Source of the DNA: Cognatundibacterium aquatile
GTDB lineage: Bacteria; Pseudomonadota; Gammaproteobacteria; Burkholderiales; Burkholderiaceae_D
Reading direction: 5' to 3'
DNA: 64,000 nucleotides
Assembly (NCBI RefSeq): GCF_014699135.1
Contig: NZ_JACOFT010000002.1
Location: forward strand, 496,001 to 560,000
Each line of letters starts with the position of its first letter. The stretch's first letter is position 1. Positions 8,871 to 18,480 of this stretch are shown here, piece by piece. Position numbers and translations under genes: made by a program. The notes beneath the pieces are model-generated. The model was not told the DNA's origin, did no database searches, and saw only the letters and a program-made list of their open reading frames with translations.

Positions 8871-9668
8871 TTACTCGTCCAAGGCCTGTCTGACACCAGA
8901 AATAAAACTTTTTACTGCGGCAACACCGTTTTCATGCGGCGTATTCTCTAATTCCTGGATGATACGCGAACCGATCACCACGGCATCCGAGACCGAGGCA
9001 ATCGCTCTGGCGGTCGCTCCATCACGGATACCGAAACCAACGCCCACCGGTACTTTGACGTGTTTCTTGATGCGCGGAATCATCTCTGCCACCGCATCCA
9101 GATCCAGATTGCCGGAACCAGTCACCCCTTTCAGGGACACATAATACACATAGCCACTGGCAATTTTACCCACCAGCGCGATGCGTTCATCGGTTGACGT
9201 CGGTGCCAGCAGGAAAATCGTATCCATGCCTTGTTGCTGCATTCTGGCGGCAAAGTCTTCACATTCTTCGGGCGGATAATCCACCACCAGCACGCCATCG
9301 ACACCGGCTTCGGCAGCCTGCGCAATGAAGGCATCCTGCCCCATACGTTCGATAGGATTGGCATATCCCATCAGCACCACCGGGGTTGTCTGATTGCTCA
9401 GGCGAAATTCGCGGACGAATTGTAATACATCACGCAAGCCAATTCCAAATTGCAGCGCCCGCTCAGAAGCACGCTGAATCACCGGGCCATCTGCCATAGG
9501 ATCAGAAAACGGCACACCCAGCTCGATGATGTCGGCACCGCCCTCGACCAGCGCATGCATCAGCGGCACGGTCATAGCAGGCGCCGGATCACCGGCAGTA
9601 ATAAATGGAATCAGACCTTTTTTTTGCTGCGCCGCGAGCGCGGCGAGAGTAGCTTGAATTTTTGACAT
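8871..9668 (-). CDS. trpA: Tryptophan synthase alpha chain
   Basis: 265 residues from the ATG at 9668 ([15 protein letters not shown]). A GTG 33 bases upstream keeps the frame open but adds residues the family lacks. It cleaves indole-3-glycerol phosphate to indole, which is channelled to Trp[17 protein letters not shown] contains the catalytic Glu and Asp. [11 protein letters not shown] and VGFGIRDG form the substrate-phosphate site. It is separated from trpB by 263 bases that contain intergenic repeat copy B, so the two synthase genes may not be tightly co-transcribed. Confidence 0.97.
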   Translation of the reverse strand: MSKIQATLAALAAQQKKGLIPFITAGDPAPAMTVPLMHALVEGGADIIELGVPFSDPMADGPVIQRASERALQFGIGLRDVLQFVREFRLSNQTTPVVLMGYANPIERMGQDAFIAQAAEAGVDGVLVVDYPPEECEDFAARMQQQGMDTIFLLAPTSTDERIALVGKIASGYVYYVSLKGVTGSGNLDLDAVAEMIPRIKKHVKVPVGVGFGIRDGATARAIASVSDAVVIGSRIIQELENTPHENGVAAVKSFISGVRQALDE

Positions 9669-9772
9669 AGTATTAAGTAAGAAAGTGAACGGCAACACCA
9701 CGTGATGACAATACTGACCAGCAATGCCGCCCGGACAAAAGATCAGGTACTCCGGGCACTCAAATCAGGCAT

Positions 9773-9854
9773 CCAGATACTCCCCCGGGTATATCCTGAA
9801 GCCCTTTATTTATGCTGACTTCAAGCGGGAAAACCAAAATTCATGGGGGAGTAT
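9773..9854 (+). repeat. Palindrome-plus-half-site intergenic repeat, copy B (82 bp)
   Basis: A decayed palindrome at 9773-9796 (ATACT, centre CCCCCG, GGTATA) is followed by GCCC at 9801-9804, then TTTATTTATGCTGA, and an inverted half-site GGGGGAGTAT at 9845-9854. It has the same order of parts as copies A, C and D. It lies between trpB and trpA. Confidence 0.72.
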
Positions 9855-9931
9855 CTGATTTCAACCTTGTTTATGGCCTTATTTCAGCCTTTTTTGCACC
9901 CGGTTTGCACCCTGATGACAAAGACAATCTG

Positions 9932-11200
9932 TTAAAACTTCAGCCCCGCACGTTCAGCCACGGTATGCATGTCTTTATCGCCGCGTCCTGACAAATTCAC
10001 CAGCACGATCTGATCTTTCGGCAACGTTGCCGCCAGTTTCGCGCCATACGCCAGCGCATGACTCGATTCCAGCGCCGGAATGATGCCCTCGATGCGGCAA
10101 CAATCGTGGAACGCTTTTAATGCTTCGTCGTCCGTAATCGTCACATACTCAGCGCGACCGCTATCTTTTAACCATGCGTGTTCAGGGCCGACGCCCGGAT
10201 AATCCAATCCAGCGGAAACCGAATGGGTTTCGATGACCTGACCATTCTCATCCTGCAACAAATACGTGCGGTTGCCATGCAATACGCCAGGCGAACCTGC
10301 CGTCAGCGAAGCGGAATGCTTACCGGTGTCAACGCCCTCGCCCGCCGCTTCAACACCGATCAGCTTTGTGCCTTTCTGATCAATGTAAGGATAAAAAATC
10401 CCCATCGCATTCGAGCCGCCACCGACGCATGCCACCACATAATCAGGCTGACGCCCGGTTTGCTCCGGCATTTGCCACAGGCATTCTTCACCAATCACCG
10501 ATTGGAAATCGCGCACCATCATAGGATAAGGATGCGGGCCAGCCACCGTGCCGATGATGTAAAACGTGTTATCGACATTCGCAACCCAGTCGCGCATCGC
10601 TTCATTCAGCGCATCTTTCAGGGTTTTGGAACCGGATTCCACCGGCACCACCGTTGCCCCCAGCAACTTCATGCGATAGACATTCTGCGCCTGCCGCTTC
10701 ACATCTTCCGAGCCCATATACACCACACATTCGAGGCCAAAGCGGGCGCAGATCGTGGCAGTCGCCACACCATGCTGGCCGGCACCGGTTTCGGCGATCA
10801 CGCGCGGTTTTCCCATACGCTTGGCAAGCAAGGCCTGGCCAATCACGTTATTGATTTTATGCGCGCCGGTATGGTTCAGGTCTTCGCGTTTGAAGTAAAT
10901 CTGCGCGCCACCCATCAGATCAGACCAGCGTTTGGCGTGATACACAGGCGATGGACGACCGACAAAATATTTCAGCTCTTTGCGGAATTCTTCAATGAAA
11001 TCCGGGTCGTTATGGTATTTGGCGTAAGCATCCTTGAGCTCATTCAAGGCATGCGTCAGCGTTTCGGAAACGAAAGTACCGCCATACGGGCCGAAATGAC
11101 CGCGCTGATCGGGTAAATGGTAATCGGAAGATTGGTAAATCGCCTGATGGGCGACGTCTGGATATTCGGCACTAGCAGAACCGGGGACTTTATGTGTCAT
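9932..11200 (-). CDS. trpB: Tryptophan synthase beta chain
   Basis: 422 residues. This PLP enzyme condenses indole with serine to tryptophan. [16 protein letters not shown] contains the PLP-binding Lys, [13 protein letters not shown] is the phosphate-binding loop, and [10 protein letters not shown] lies near the C-terminus. The ATG at 11200 ([14 protein letters not shown]) follows AAGGAATGAT and is preferred to the upstream extension. The 190 bases back to trpF hold no gene. A 312-codon plus-strand frame over it is a shadow. Confidence 0.98.
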   Translation of the reverse strand: MTHKVPGSASAEYPDVAHQAIYQSSDYHLPDQRGHFGPYGGTFVSETLTHALNELKDAYAKYHNDPDFIEEFRKELKYFVGRPSPVYHAKRWSDLMGGAQIYFKREDLNHTGAHKINNVIGQALLAKRMGKPRVIAETGAGQHGVATATICARFGLECVVYMGSEDVKRQAQNVYRMKLLGATVVPVESGSKTLKDALNEAMRDWVANVDNTFYIIGTVAGPHPYPMMVRDFQSVIGEECLWQMPEQTGRQPDYVVACVGGGSNAMGIFYPYIDQKGTKLIGVEAAGEGVDTGKHSASLTAGSPGVLHGNRTYLLQDENGQVIETHSVSAGLDYPGVGPEHAWLKDSGRAEYVTITDDEALKAFHDCCRIEGIIPALESSHALAYGAKLAATLPKDQIVLVNLSGRGDKDMHTVAERAGLKF

Positions 11201-11391
11201 ATCATTCCTTTGCTGAGGCCGGCGCTGTTTCTGCGTTAACACGTCGTATTAACGGAAGCGCCGGACTCTTTAGTAGTTTTGCCACATTGCTGCATCAGCA
11301 ATGCGCTTACAGATTATTGATCAGCCATTTTTCGGGCTTATTGTCAGTCGCATATCAGCCGTATATCAGGCTGCGTTTTCAAACTGACTTA

Positions 11392-12060
11392 TCAGCTTGA
11401 TTTGTCAGCTCGATACACAGCCGCGATAAACGCCTGCACCTTGACTTCATCCTTGCGCCCTTTCGATAACTCGACACCACTGCTGATATCGACCGCGAAC
11501 GGACGCACCTGACTAACTGCGCCAGTCACATTTTGAACGCTCAAGCCACCACTTAAAACGACCCGAGGCGCGAGCTCTTTTGGGATGAGAGACCAATCAA
11601 AAACCTTTCCACTACCACCGTAACTTTCGACGAAAGTATCCAGCAGCAAACCGTTAAATAAAGGACTTGCGTCACGATATGAACGCTCACATTCTAACAA
11701 ATCATCTGCGCTCGTGTCAGGTCTGACGCGAAAAGCTTTGATAAACGGACGCTGCACACTGGCCGCCAGCGCAGCGCACTGCTGCGGTGTTTCGTCGCCA
11801 TGAAATTGCAACAGCTGCAGCGGCACTTTTTTTACCGTGGCCTGCAAATCCTGTTCAGTCACATTCACAAACAAACCCACCGAAACCACAAACGGCGGCA
11901 ACGCCTGCAACAAAGTCGCCGCCACATCAGGCTCAACATAGCGCGGACTGGGCGGGTAAAACACAAATCCCAGCGCATCGGCACCGCTGGCAACGACCGT
12001 GTTTACGTCGGCAAGATTAGTCAGCCCGCAAATTTTTATTCTGGTTCTGTGTTGCATCAT
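11392..12060 (-). CDS. trpF: Phosphoribosylanthranilate isomerase
   Basis: 222 residues. It carries out the Amadori rearrangement of phosphoribosylanthranilate to CdRP in tryptophan synthesis. RIKICGLTNLADV includes the catalytic Cys, and LLDTFVESYGGSGKVFDW and VVLSGGLSVQNV follow. Two adjacent ATGs (12060 and 12057) are possible; the frame upstream of them is not family-like. It is the first gene of the trp string here and is divergent from the WecG-like gene, with 118 bases between them for promoters. Confidence 0.96.
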   Translation of the reverse strand: MMQHRTRIKICGLTNLADVNTVVASGADALGFVFYPPSPRYVEPDVAATLLQALPPFVVSVGLFVNVTEQDLQATVKKVPLQLLQFHGDETPQQCAALAASVQRPFIKAFRVRPDTSADDLLECERSYRDASPLFNGLLLDTFVESYGGSGKVFDWSLIPKELAPRVVLSGGLSVQNVTGAVSQVRPFAVDISSGVELSKGRKDEVKVQAFIAAVYRADKSS

Positions 12061-12178
12061 CTGTCCGCAAAATGGAGGAAAACTTATTTTACCCTTTCGC
12101 TCATGTTTTTCACCCGCGATAACGCGGCAAAACACCAGAGTTCTGAGATAATCAGGCCATCTTTTCAGGCTCAGCACT

Positions 12179-12991
12179 ATGACAAACACCGCATCGCAAT
12201 CCCACATCGGCAATTCCTGCACACGCCTGTTCGGGCTCAACATCCACAATATGTCTTTTGCAGAGGCAAATCAGCATTTGTTAGACGTTGCCGCCGATCG
12301 CCAGCATCCAGCGCGGGTGGTGGTCACACCGAATGTTGATCACGTGGTACGGCTCGACAGTCAGCCTGAATTTAAACAGGTGTATTCAACCTCCGATTAT
12401 ATTTTTGCCGATGGTATGCCTGTCGTCTGGGCCAGCAAAATGTCGGCAAACCCGCTGCCAGAGCGCGTGACCGGCGCTGATTTGTTTGTCTCTTTATGCA
12501 AGGGCTGCGTTGAAAAAAACATGTCCATCTTTGTCGTCGGCGGCATGCCGGGTCAGGAAGATATGCTGCTGCAGGCATTCGCGCAAACCTACCCGAGATT
12601 ACAAGTCTCGATCTTCTGCCCATCGATGCAATTCACACCGGATGGTAGCGAAGCTGATACCGCGATTGACCTGATACAGCAGGCGCAACCGAATATCGTA
12701 TTCATCTGCCTTGGTATGCCGAAACAGGAATACTTCGCCTTCCGCTATCGCCGCGAGCAAACCAGCCGCAACGCCCCGCTGTTGCTGTGCGTCGGTGCGG
12801 CGATGGAGTTTGCGCTCGGCCAGAAAAAACGTGCGCCCTTGTGGATGCAAAAAATTGGCATGGAATGGTTCTGGCGTCTCGCCAGCGAACCGCGCCGCTT
12901 GTGGCAGCGCTACACAACACAGGGCTCAAAATATATCGGCATCCTGTTACGCGAACGCCGCGCACAGCAAGCGCTGCGACGCCAGTCCTGA
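12179..12991 (+). CDS. WecG/TagA/CpsF family glycosyltransferase
   Basis: 270 residues of the GT26 family, which transfers N-acetylmannosamine-type sugars to lipid-linked intermediates in surface polymer synthesis. Visible hallmarks are VVVTPNVDHVVRLD, IFADGMPVVWASKM, PERVTGADLF, VFICLGMPKQEYF and ALGQKKRAPLWMQKIGMEWFWRL. There is no signal peptide; the protein should sit at the inner face of the membrane. It stands alone between trpF and aceA. It may serve the exopolysaccharide locus that begins about 3 kb downstream, but that is inference. Confidence 0.92.
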   Translation: MTNTASQSHIGNSCTRLFGLNIHNMSFAEANQHLLDVAADRQHPARVVVTPNVDHVVRLDSQPEFKQVYSTSDYIFADGMPVVWASKMSANPLPERVTGADLFVSLCKGCVEKNMSIFVVGGMPGQEDMLLQAFAQTYPRLQVSIFCPSMQFTPDGSEADTAIDLIQQAQPNIVFICLGMPKQEYFAFRYRREQTSRNAPLLLCVGAAMEFALGQKKRAPLWMQKIGMEWFWRLASEPRRLWQRYTTQGSKYIGILLRERRAQQALRRQS

Positions 12992-13008
12992 TCAAACATC
13001 ACAAAGAA

Positions 13009-13040
13009 AAAGACCGCGCATCACAAGCAGCGCGGTCTTT
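13009..13040. terminator. Bidirectional terminator between the WecG-like gene and aceA
   Basis: AAAGACCGCGC (13009-13019), a 10-base loop and GCGCGGTCTTT (13030-13040), extended by T's on the plus strand and A's before it. It serves both convergent genes. Confidence 0.9.
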
Positions 13041-13098
13041 TTTCATGCAAGCCTGAGATTTTCCGGATTTTATCGCCCTCAGCTTTTATCGTAATGAA

Positions 13099-14400
13099 TC
13101 AGGCGATCTGTTTCAGCGGCTCCAAAAACTGCTCATTTTCAGTCGAGCCATGCAAAGCGGTGGTTGACGACTGCCCTTGTTGTATCGCCTGCGTCACTGC
13201 ATCGAAATAACCCGTTCCCACTTCGCGCTGGTGTTTCACCGCAGTAAAACCTCTGGCGGCGGCAGCAAATTCCTGCTCCTGCAATTCAACAAAGGCAGAC
13301 ATGTGGCGGCGCGCATAACCATGCGCCAGATGGAACATGCCGTAATTCAGCGCATGGAATCCGGCCAGCGTGATGAACTGAAATTTATAACCCATCGCAC
13401 CCAGTTCTTTTTGAAACTTGGCAATCGTGATGTCGTCCAGATTTTTCTTCCAGTTAAACGAAGGCGAGCAGTTATACGCGAGTAATTTGCCGGGGAATTT
13501 CGCGTGTATCGCCTCGGCAAACGCCCGCGCAAAAGCCAGATCGGGTTTGCCGGTTTCGCACCAGATCAAATCAGCATATTCTGCATACGCCAGACCACGG
13601 GAAATCGCCTGTTGCAGTCCAGGCCGGGTCTTGTAGAAACCTTCCACCGTGCGCTCGCCGGTGCAAAAGGTTTGGTCGTTGGGGTCGATATCCGATGTCA
13701 ATAAATCGGCAGCTTCTGCATCGGTGCGCGCCAGTATCAGCGTCGGTACGCCCATCACATCCGCTGCCAGACGCGCTGCATTCAGCTTTTCAAGCGCTTC
13801 GCGCGTCGGCACCAGGACTTTGCCACCCATGTGACCGCATTTTTTCACCGACGCCAGCTGATCTTCAAAATGCACCCCAGCCGCGCCAGCATCGATCATC
13901 GCCTTCATCAATTCAAACGCATTCAGCACGCCGCCAAAACCGGCTTCCGCATCGGCAACGATGGGCGCGAAATAATCAATTTCGTCTTTCCCTTCCGCCC
14001 ACTGAATCTGGTCGGCGCGCGTCAGGGTGTTATTGATGCGCTTCACCACCAGCGGCACAGAATTGGCCGGATACAGCGATTGATCCGGATACATTTCGCC
14101 AGCGACATTCGCGTCGCCCGCCACCTGCCAGCCAGACAGATAAATCGCTTTCAGACCCGCCTTTACCTGCTGCATCGCCTGATTGCCTGTCATCGCGCCG
14201 AGTGCATGAATAAACGGCTCACGGTGCAGCAGATCCCACAATTTGAGCGCGCCGTTTTTCGCCAGCGTGTGCTCCACCTGCACCGACCCGCGCAGCCGCA
14301 CCACATCCGCTGCCGTGTAATTGCGTTTAATGCCTTGCCAACGTGGATTGGCATCCCAGTCTGCCTGTAAAGCATCGATTTGCTGTTCGCGTGTACTCAT
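13099..14400 (-). CDS. aceA: Isocitrate lyase (glyoxylate shunt)
   Basis: 433 residues. It splits isocitrate into glyoxylate and succinate, allowing growth on acetate and fatty acids. The active-site signature KKCGHMGGK lies near residue 190, with the catalytic Cys. [19 protein letters not shown] and [12 protein letters not shown] are further family segments. The ATG at 14400 follows AGGGGATAGT. Malate synthase is not adjacent. Upstream are a promoter-like pair and a perfect 16-bp palindrome, so it is probably controlled by a carbon-responsive regulator. Confidence 0.97.
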   Translation of the reverse strand: MSTREQQIDALQADWDANPRWQGIKRNYTAADVVRLRGSVQVEHTLAKNGALKLWDLLHREPFIHALGAMTGNQAMQQVKAGLKAIYLSGWQVAGDANVAGEMYPDQSLYPANSVPLVVKRINNTLTRADQIQWAEGKDEIDYFAPIVADAEAGFGGVLNAFELMKAMIDAGAAGVHFEDQLASVKKCGHMGGKVLVPTREALEKLNAARLAADVMGVPTLILARTDAEAADLLTSDIDPNDQTFCTGERTVEGFYKTRPGLQQAISRGLAYAEYADLIWCETGKPDLAFARAFAEAIHAKFPGKLLAYNCSPSFNWKKNLDDITIAKFQKELGAMGYKFQFITLAGFHALNYGMFHLAHGYARRHMSAFVELQEQEFAAAARGFTAVKHQREVGTGYFDAVTQAIQQGQSSTTALHGSTENEQFLEPLKQIA

Positions 14401-14444
14401 ACTATCCCCTGCTGATCAATTAAATTCGATTTCTATTGATATAA

Positions 14445-14473
14445 ATCATAGGAGTTTTTTTGCGCAGCAACAA
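14445..14473 (-). promoter_or_regulatory. Predicted aceA promoter
   Basis: On the minus strand TTGTTG (14473-14468) and TATGAT (14450-14445) are 17 bases apart, 45 bases upstream of the aceA start codon. The match to sigma-70 boxes is good, but it was seen by eye only. Confidence 0.6.
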
Positions 14474-14489
14474 TGTCTTATATAAGACA
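14474..14489. promoter_or_regulatory. Perfect 16-bp operator palindrome upstream of aceA
   Basis: TGTCTTATATAAGACA is perfectly self-complementary and abuts the predicted -35 box of aceA. A GntR-family site of propionate/acetate metabolism has a similar look in betaproteobacteria, but the cognate regulator is not in this window. Confidence 0.65.
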
Positions 14490-14797
14490 GAAAACAGATA
14501 TTTAACTGTTTAAAATCAATAGCTTAACTTTTTAATTTCGCGATGCGGAAGTGTTTTTCTTAAAATGAGAAAGCAGATTGATGCGCCGAAACAGGATTTC
14601 TCATAATGCGGCAAGCTGATTTCATATCACGGTATTTTTAGGGCTGAAGATCGTGCGGTCAACGAAATAACAGCAAGTAATGCATGTCAGTCTTTTGAAT
14701 CGGCGCGGGCTGCGTTGTCAATTTCACATAAGCATGTTAACGTCGATCTATTCACGGTTATCCCGGCCAGCCAAACACACGCAGAAATATTGAGCAC
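14490..14797. other. Gene-free stretch between aceA and a small orphan gene
   Basis: No convincing open frame, RNA gene or repeat is visible. It presumably holds upstream control DNA for aceA and the promoter of the following small gene. Confidence 0.4.
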
Positions 14798-15016
14798 ATG
14801 AGAGACACACTGAAAAGAAAGATCATCAAAGTCTGTGATGAAAAGATCGAGAGTAAAGGCGACAATGTTGGCCTGTCTTTTTATGCTTTCTTTGCCAACA
14901 AAAACGACGACCCCGAACTGCTCATGGAGGCAGCAAGGTGGTGGATACTGGAAAACAAACTAGATCACTTTGAAAAAGCAACAAAGATCAGGCGCATGGT
15001 CGAGGCAACACTCTGA
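14798..15016 (+). CDS. Small conserved-looking hypothetical protein (DUF6500-like)
   Basis: 72 residues, hydrophilic, with no signal peptide or membrane helix. It reads like a real globular protein: VGLSFYAFFANKNDDPELL and WWILENKLDHFEKATKIRR. From memory it resembles DUF6500, a small family of unknown function, but this was not checked. The start ATG at 14798 has only a weak GAGC upstream. It stands alone, with intergenic repeat copy C downstream. No function is proposed. Confidence 0.6.
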   Translation: MRDTLKRKIIKVCDEKIESKGDNVGLSFYAFFANKNDDPELLMEAARWWILENKLDHFEKATKIRRMVEATL

Positions 15017-15444
15017 GTACGCCTGCGCTTGTCAATCCACTGTCCGCGCACCTGCCCGAAAAGCCGCGCAGTTTGGCAATAGCACCGGTTTCATCCGTTT
15101 TTTGCCTGTTAATGGCCAAAATATACTGGGGGGAGTATTTTTAAAAGCCCAATGAATACGCTGAGAATATAGCAAAAACTGCATATACTCCCCTTTTTTT
15201 ATCAACATGATGGTTTTTAAAGGCGGTAGCCGTGCTTAAACAGACAGGCCGAATACAGGAATGTTGCCGTCGCCGGAGGAGCGATGTTTTTCTCCGTTTA
15301 ATCAGGTTGGAGATATATTCGATATAAACCAATACAGCAAAGCTCCATGGAGCTTTCACGAAATTTGACGAAAATTATCTTTTTTGACATTCAGAGTTAA
15401 TCTTCACTTTTGCAAATTAAATCATTCATTAGGCCACAACTCGT
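15017..15444. other. Gene-free stretch containing repeat copy C
   Basis: It contains repeat C (15119-15193) and then an AT-rich segment leading to the zinc-finger gene. A 72-codon minus-strand frame at 15141-15359 overlaps the repeat and looks non-coding. Confidence 0.5.
15119..15193 (+). repeat. Palindrome-plus-half-site intergenic repeat, copy C (75 bp)
   Basis: AAATATACT (15119-15127), GGGGGG, AGTATTTTT (15134-15142), then four bases and GCCC, then AATGAATACGCTGAG, ending in ATATACTCCCC at 15183-15193. It has the same length as copy A, but the central six bases are G's instead of C's. Confidence 0.8.
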
Positions 15445-15930
15445 ATGCAGAATTACTCATGGAAGTGCGCGATATGTGACGAAACTAATCACGAGAATGC
15501 AGACAGATGCTCTCGCTGCCAATTTCCTGCACTAGCAACAGCTAAACAATTTTCGAGAGCTCGTGTTGAGTGGAAAGATAAAGCAAAAAGCCTTGCAAAT
15601 TCGCAAGAACATTGGCAATTCAAGGTTACGACTATCACTGAGCCCCCCAATCCAGCCAAGAAAGCCGTGCAGTATGTACTCAGATTTGTATTGATCTGGC
15701 TTATTTGTGCTGCGCTTATCGTAGCCTATGCAACGATCATCAACCCTAGCGGTGATAACTCATTTGCAGGAATGTATCTAATGCTCTTTGAACTACCGTG
15801 GGTTTTTATGATTCCAATTTTCCCGGTTGGCACACTTATCAATGTCATTATTGTGGCTTTTATTGGATATACAGCGGGGTCAACCAGCAAAGACACCGTC
15901 ACCATTGAGCTTGTAAAGCAAACACAATGA
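15445..15930 (+). CDS. RanBP2-type zinc-finger membrane protein of unknown function
   Basis: 161 residues. The N-terminus WKCAICDETNHENADRCSRC fits the RanBP2/Zn-ribbon pattern W-x-C-x2-C-x3-N-x6-C-x2-C exactly, which is uncommon in bacteria. After a charged segment come two or three hydrophobic helices (YVLRFVLIWLICAALIVAY, YLMLFELPWVFMIPIF and a third, VGTLINVIIVAFIGYTA). The finger would face the cytoplasm. Codon use and AT content differ from the neighbours. The adjacent GH5-like gene is convergent, so no operon partner is apparent. The role is unknown; ubiquitin or RNA binding by analogy is only speculation. Confidence 0.7.
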   Translation: MQNYSWKCAICDETNHENADRCSRCQFPALATAKQFSRARVEWKDKAKSLANSQEHWQFKVTTITEPPNPAKKAVQYVLRFVLIWLICAALIVAYATIINPSGDNSFAGMYLMLFELPWVFMIPIFPVGTLINVIIVAFIGYTAGSTSKDTVTIELVKQTQ

Positions 15931-15988
15931 ATTGTGGTGCAACGGGACGATTTAGCTTCGCTTTAATCGTCTGCCAAAGAGTACGACA

Positions 15989-18412
15989 TCACCGCCCCTC
16001 AATCAACACCTCATACCAAACCGTCGGTTTATCCAGCGTGATCTGAAAGCCACCAGCGACACGGCTGATGTCGCTTGCCGCAATCGCGCTCAGGCGCTGG
16101 CTCTGACCGTCGAGTGGGTAAATCTGAATTTTATGTGCTTTGGTCGGATAGAAAATGGTCGCTGCAATCTTTTCCTGCCAGACCGGGCCGATTGCGTCGC
16201 GCGGGCCTGAGGGTTTGCCTGCATTGCGGCTGTCCGGCTCCAGCGTCCACCATTGATGATCACCAGCATACGGCACCAGTTTCTTGGGTCGGGTGGGAGT
16301 CTCGTCCGGCTGGCTGCCCATCGTTGCTCCGCTCAGACTCAGCAAGACACGGCGCGATGTACTTAAAGGCTTGCCATCTCTGCTCATCGCCAGCATCACA
16401 CCAAACTGCCGCGTATTTTTGGCAAACACGGGCGACATCCATTGTTCTGCGACAGGCTTATCCGTTGCCACACCAAACCCGGCAAACAGGCCGCTATAGG
16501 GCGTCGTGACGCGCAAATTCGGGCCATCAGGATGGAACTGCATAGCGCCACCAGCGGCAGACCAAACGGCTGAATTATCCGTTGACGATGCTTGCGTTTC
16601 TTCTTTTGACAACGATGCTTGCTCATTGTTATCCGGCGCATCGCTGACGGTAATGCGTTTGGAAAAAGCGTCTTTGATATCGATGTTGCGCTTGCTTTTC
16701 AAATAATCGGTGTACGCCGCAGACGAGACGCCATCGCCCAGTGCCCCAAACAGTTGCCGCTGTTCTGCACTGATGGGAATGCGTAACTGTTCGCGCAACA
16801 CCGGAATCTGAAAATAGCGAAACATGGCGGCAGACATGCCCACGGTGGCGAGTTGCCCGCTCTGCCCGCTGAGGCCAAAGCTGTCCGGCAAGGCTTGCCA
16901 GCTATTGCCGTCGGCGTAGTGAAAGAAAAATAATCCGTCCCAATCCTGCGCACTGGCGATCGCGGTCATGACGGGAATAATTTCTGCGCTTTGGCGATTC
17001 GGATACGCCTGATTAAATTCGCTGACCACAAATGGTTTTCTGGCATCGCGATAAAACGCCCTTTTCAACAAGGGTTCCCAGCCTTCACGCAAGGCGGAAT
17101 GATCGCGGATGCGCCAGTCATTTCTGTCCCAGGCCTGATGCGGAAAATCGTAATGATCGACATAAAAATGTTCATCGACGTAATCCATCTCTTGCTGAGC
17201 ATCGGTATTGAGCAAGCCGCCAAAGTACACTTGCGTGCCGGTCAGCGGCAGATTCGGGCCCACTTCTGCGCGTATCGCTTTGCGCATCGTCGCCAGATAT
17301 TGCTTGTCCATTTCGACCAGAAAGCGGGTGAAATCCAGAACGCGACGACCGGCACCCTGCTCATGAATTTCATACTCTTGCTCAAAGAACGCAGACGAAG
17401 ACCAGCCTAATTTGCTGGCAACACGTTGTAAAAAATATTTAAACCGCGCAAACCAGCCTTCGCCATGCGCCAGAACACGCGCCTCATCACTTTTGACGAG
17501 TAAGGCACCTTGTTTGGTGAGACCGCAACTGCGCCAGAGTTCGCATGCCTGCTTCAGACTGCCATGCTGGCGCGTAATCCAGTGCTGCCATTGTTGCTGC
17601 AACAAACGTTCGTATTCGCCGGATAAACCATCGAGTTCCTTGCGCTGCCAGGCGCCTGCCAGCGAGGATTCGTTATTAATTTCTATCATGGCCAGCGCGG
17701 GGTCATCATTGAGCTGCAAACGCCGGATCAACTGCTGCGCATATTCGACTTGCAACGCGATCATGCGCGGTTCGAATACGTGCAGCGGGTGGCTCGCGTA
17801 AGGCATGGTTTCACCCGGCAACATCGGCGTCAGCCGGTCAACTGCATAACGAAAGGTATAGCCGACATGCAGATTCAGATTAACGTATATGCCTTCTTGC
17901 CTGAGCGCTTCGATCAGGGTGTGCAAGCGCTGCAAAGCAACCGGATTAAAGCTGGGAAACGCACCGCTGTTTAATATGCCCTGCGGCTGTACGTCGCTAT
18001 CGCTCAGCACAGAATCGAGATGATGTAGTCTGACTGCGTTAAAACCCAGACGCCGCAAACGCCTTGCGATTTTCGGGGCATCTTCTTCCGGTGGAAAATT
18101 CGCAGCACCGCTGAGGCTGATACCGAACAGGCGTATGCGCTGATCATCTGCGGTATTGATTTTGTTGTCGGCACCGATGCGATAAAAGTGCGCCTGTTTC
18201 ACAAACAAACGATCGCTGTGCGTCAGCGGATTATTCATCGCACTGAAATCCGTCACCGCAGAGAGCTGATCTTCATTCACGCTGAACGGAAACCACTCTG
18301 CATCTGCGGCAAAGACAGGACTTGCCTGAATAGAAAATACGGCAAGCGCCAGTGTTAACTGAAAAGTCAGTGAGCGCCAGGCGTGTTTGGCCAAATGCAG
18401 AAAATAGTTCAT
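15989..18412 (-). CDS. Secreted GH5-like (cellulase-superfamily) glycoside hydrolase
   Basis: About 807 residues from the ATG at 18412 (MNYFLHLAKHAWRSL), with a signal peptide ending near SPVFAADAEW. The TIM-barrel part shows GFNAVRLHHLDS, YVNLNLHVGYTF, MIEINNESSL (N-E acid/base), DEHFYVDHYDFP and KPFVVSEFNQAYPN (E nucleophile), in the order expected for GH5-type retaining hydrolases. A C-terminal beta-rich module of some 250 residues follows. It is divergent from the polymerase gene, with 68 bases between them, so it probably trims or releases the exopolysaccharide made here. The linkage cleaved is unknown. Confidence 0.82.
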   Translation of the reverse strand: MNYFLHLAKHAWRSLTFQLTLALAVFSIQASPVFAADAEWFPFSVNEDQLSAVTDFSAMNNPLTHSDRLFVKQAHFYRIGADNKINTADDQRIRLFGISLSGAANFPPEEDAPKIARRLRRLGFNAVRLHHLDSVLSDSDVQPQGILNSGAFPSFNPVALQRLHTLIEALRQEGIYVNLNLHVGYTFRYAVDRLTPMLPGETMPYASHPLHVFEPRMIALQVEYAQQLIRRLQLNDDPALAMIEINNESSLAGAWQRKELDGLSGEYERLLQQQWQHWITRQHGSLKQACELWRSCGLTKQGALLVKSDEARVLAHGEGWFARFKYFLQRVASKLGWSSSAFFEQEYEIHEQGAGRRVLDFTRFLVEMDKQYLATMRKAIRAEVGPNLPLTGTQVYFGGLLNTDAQQEMDYVDEHFYVDHYDFPHQAWDRNDWRIRDHSALREGWEPLLKRAFYRDARKPFVVSEFNQAYPNRQSAEIIPVMTAIASAQDWDGLFFFHYADGNSWQALPDSFGLSGQSGQLATVGMSAAMFRYFQIPVLREQLRIPISAEQRQLFGALGDGVSSAAYTDYLKSKRNIDIKDAFSKRITVSDAPDNNEQASLSKEETQASSTDNSAVWSAAGGAMQFHPDGPNLRVTTPYSGLFAGFGVATDKPVAEQWMSPVFAKNTRQFGVMLAMSRDGKPLSTSRRVLLSLSGATMGSQPDETPTRPKKLVPYAGDHQWWTLEPDSRNAGKPSGPRDAIGPVWQEKIAATIFYPTKAHKIQIYPLDGQSQRLSAIAASDISRVAGGFQITLDKPTVWYEVLIEGR

Positions 18413-18480
18413 GAAATAAATCGCGACAACAGAGCAAGACATTAGAATATCGCACAAACAAATGACAAAGATATGAGTCA

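Noticed and set aside
10178..11116. 312-codon plus-strand open frame
   Set aside because: Antisense to trpB; His/Arg-rich shadow without motifs.
13831..14370. 179-codon plus-strand frame
   Set aside because: Antisense to aceA, no coding signature.
15141..15359. 72-codon minus-strand frame
   Set aside because: It overlaps intergenic repeat C and lacks a ribosome site; not conserved-looking.
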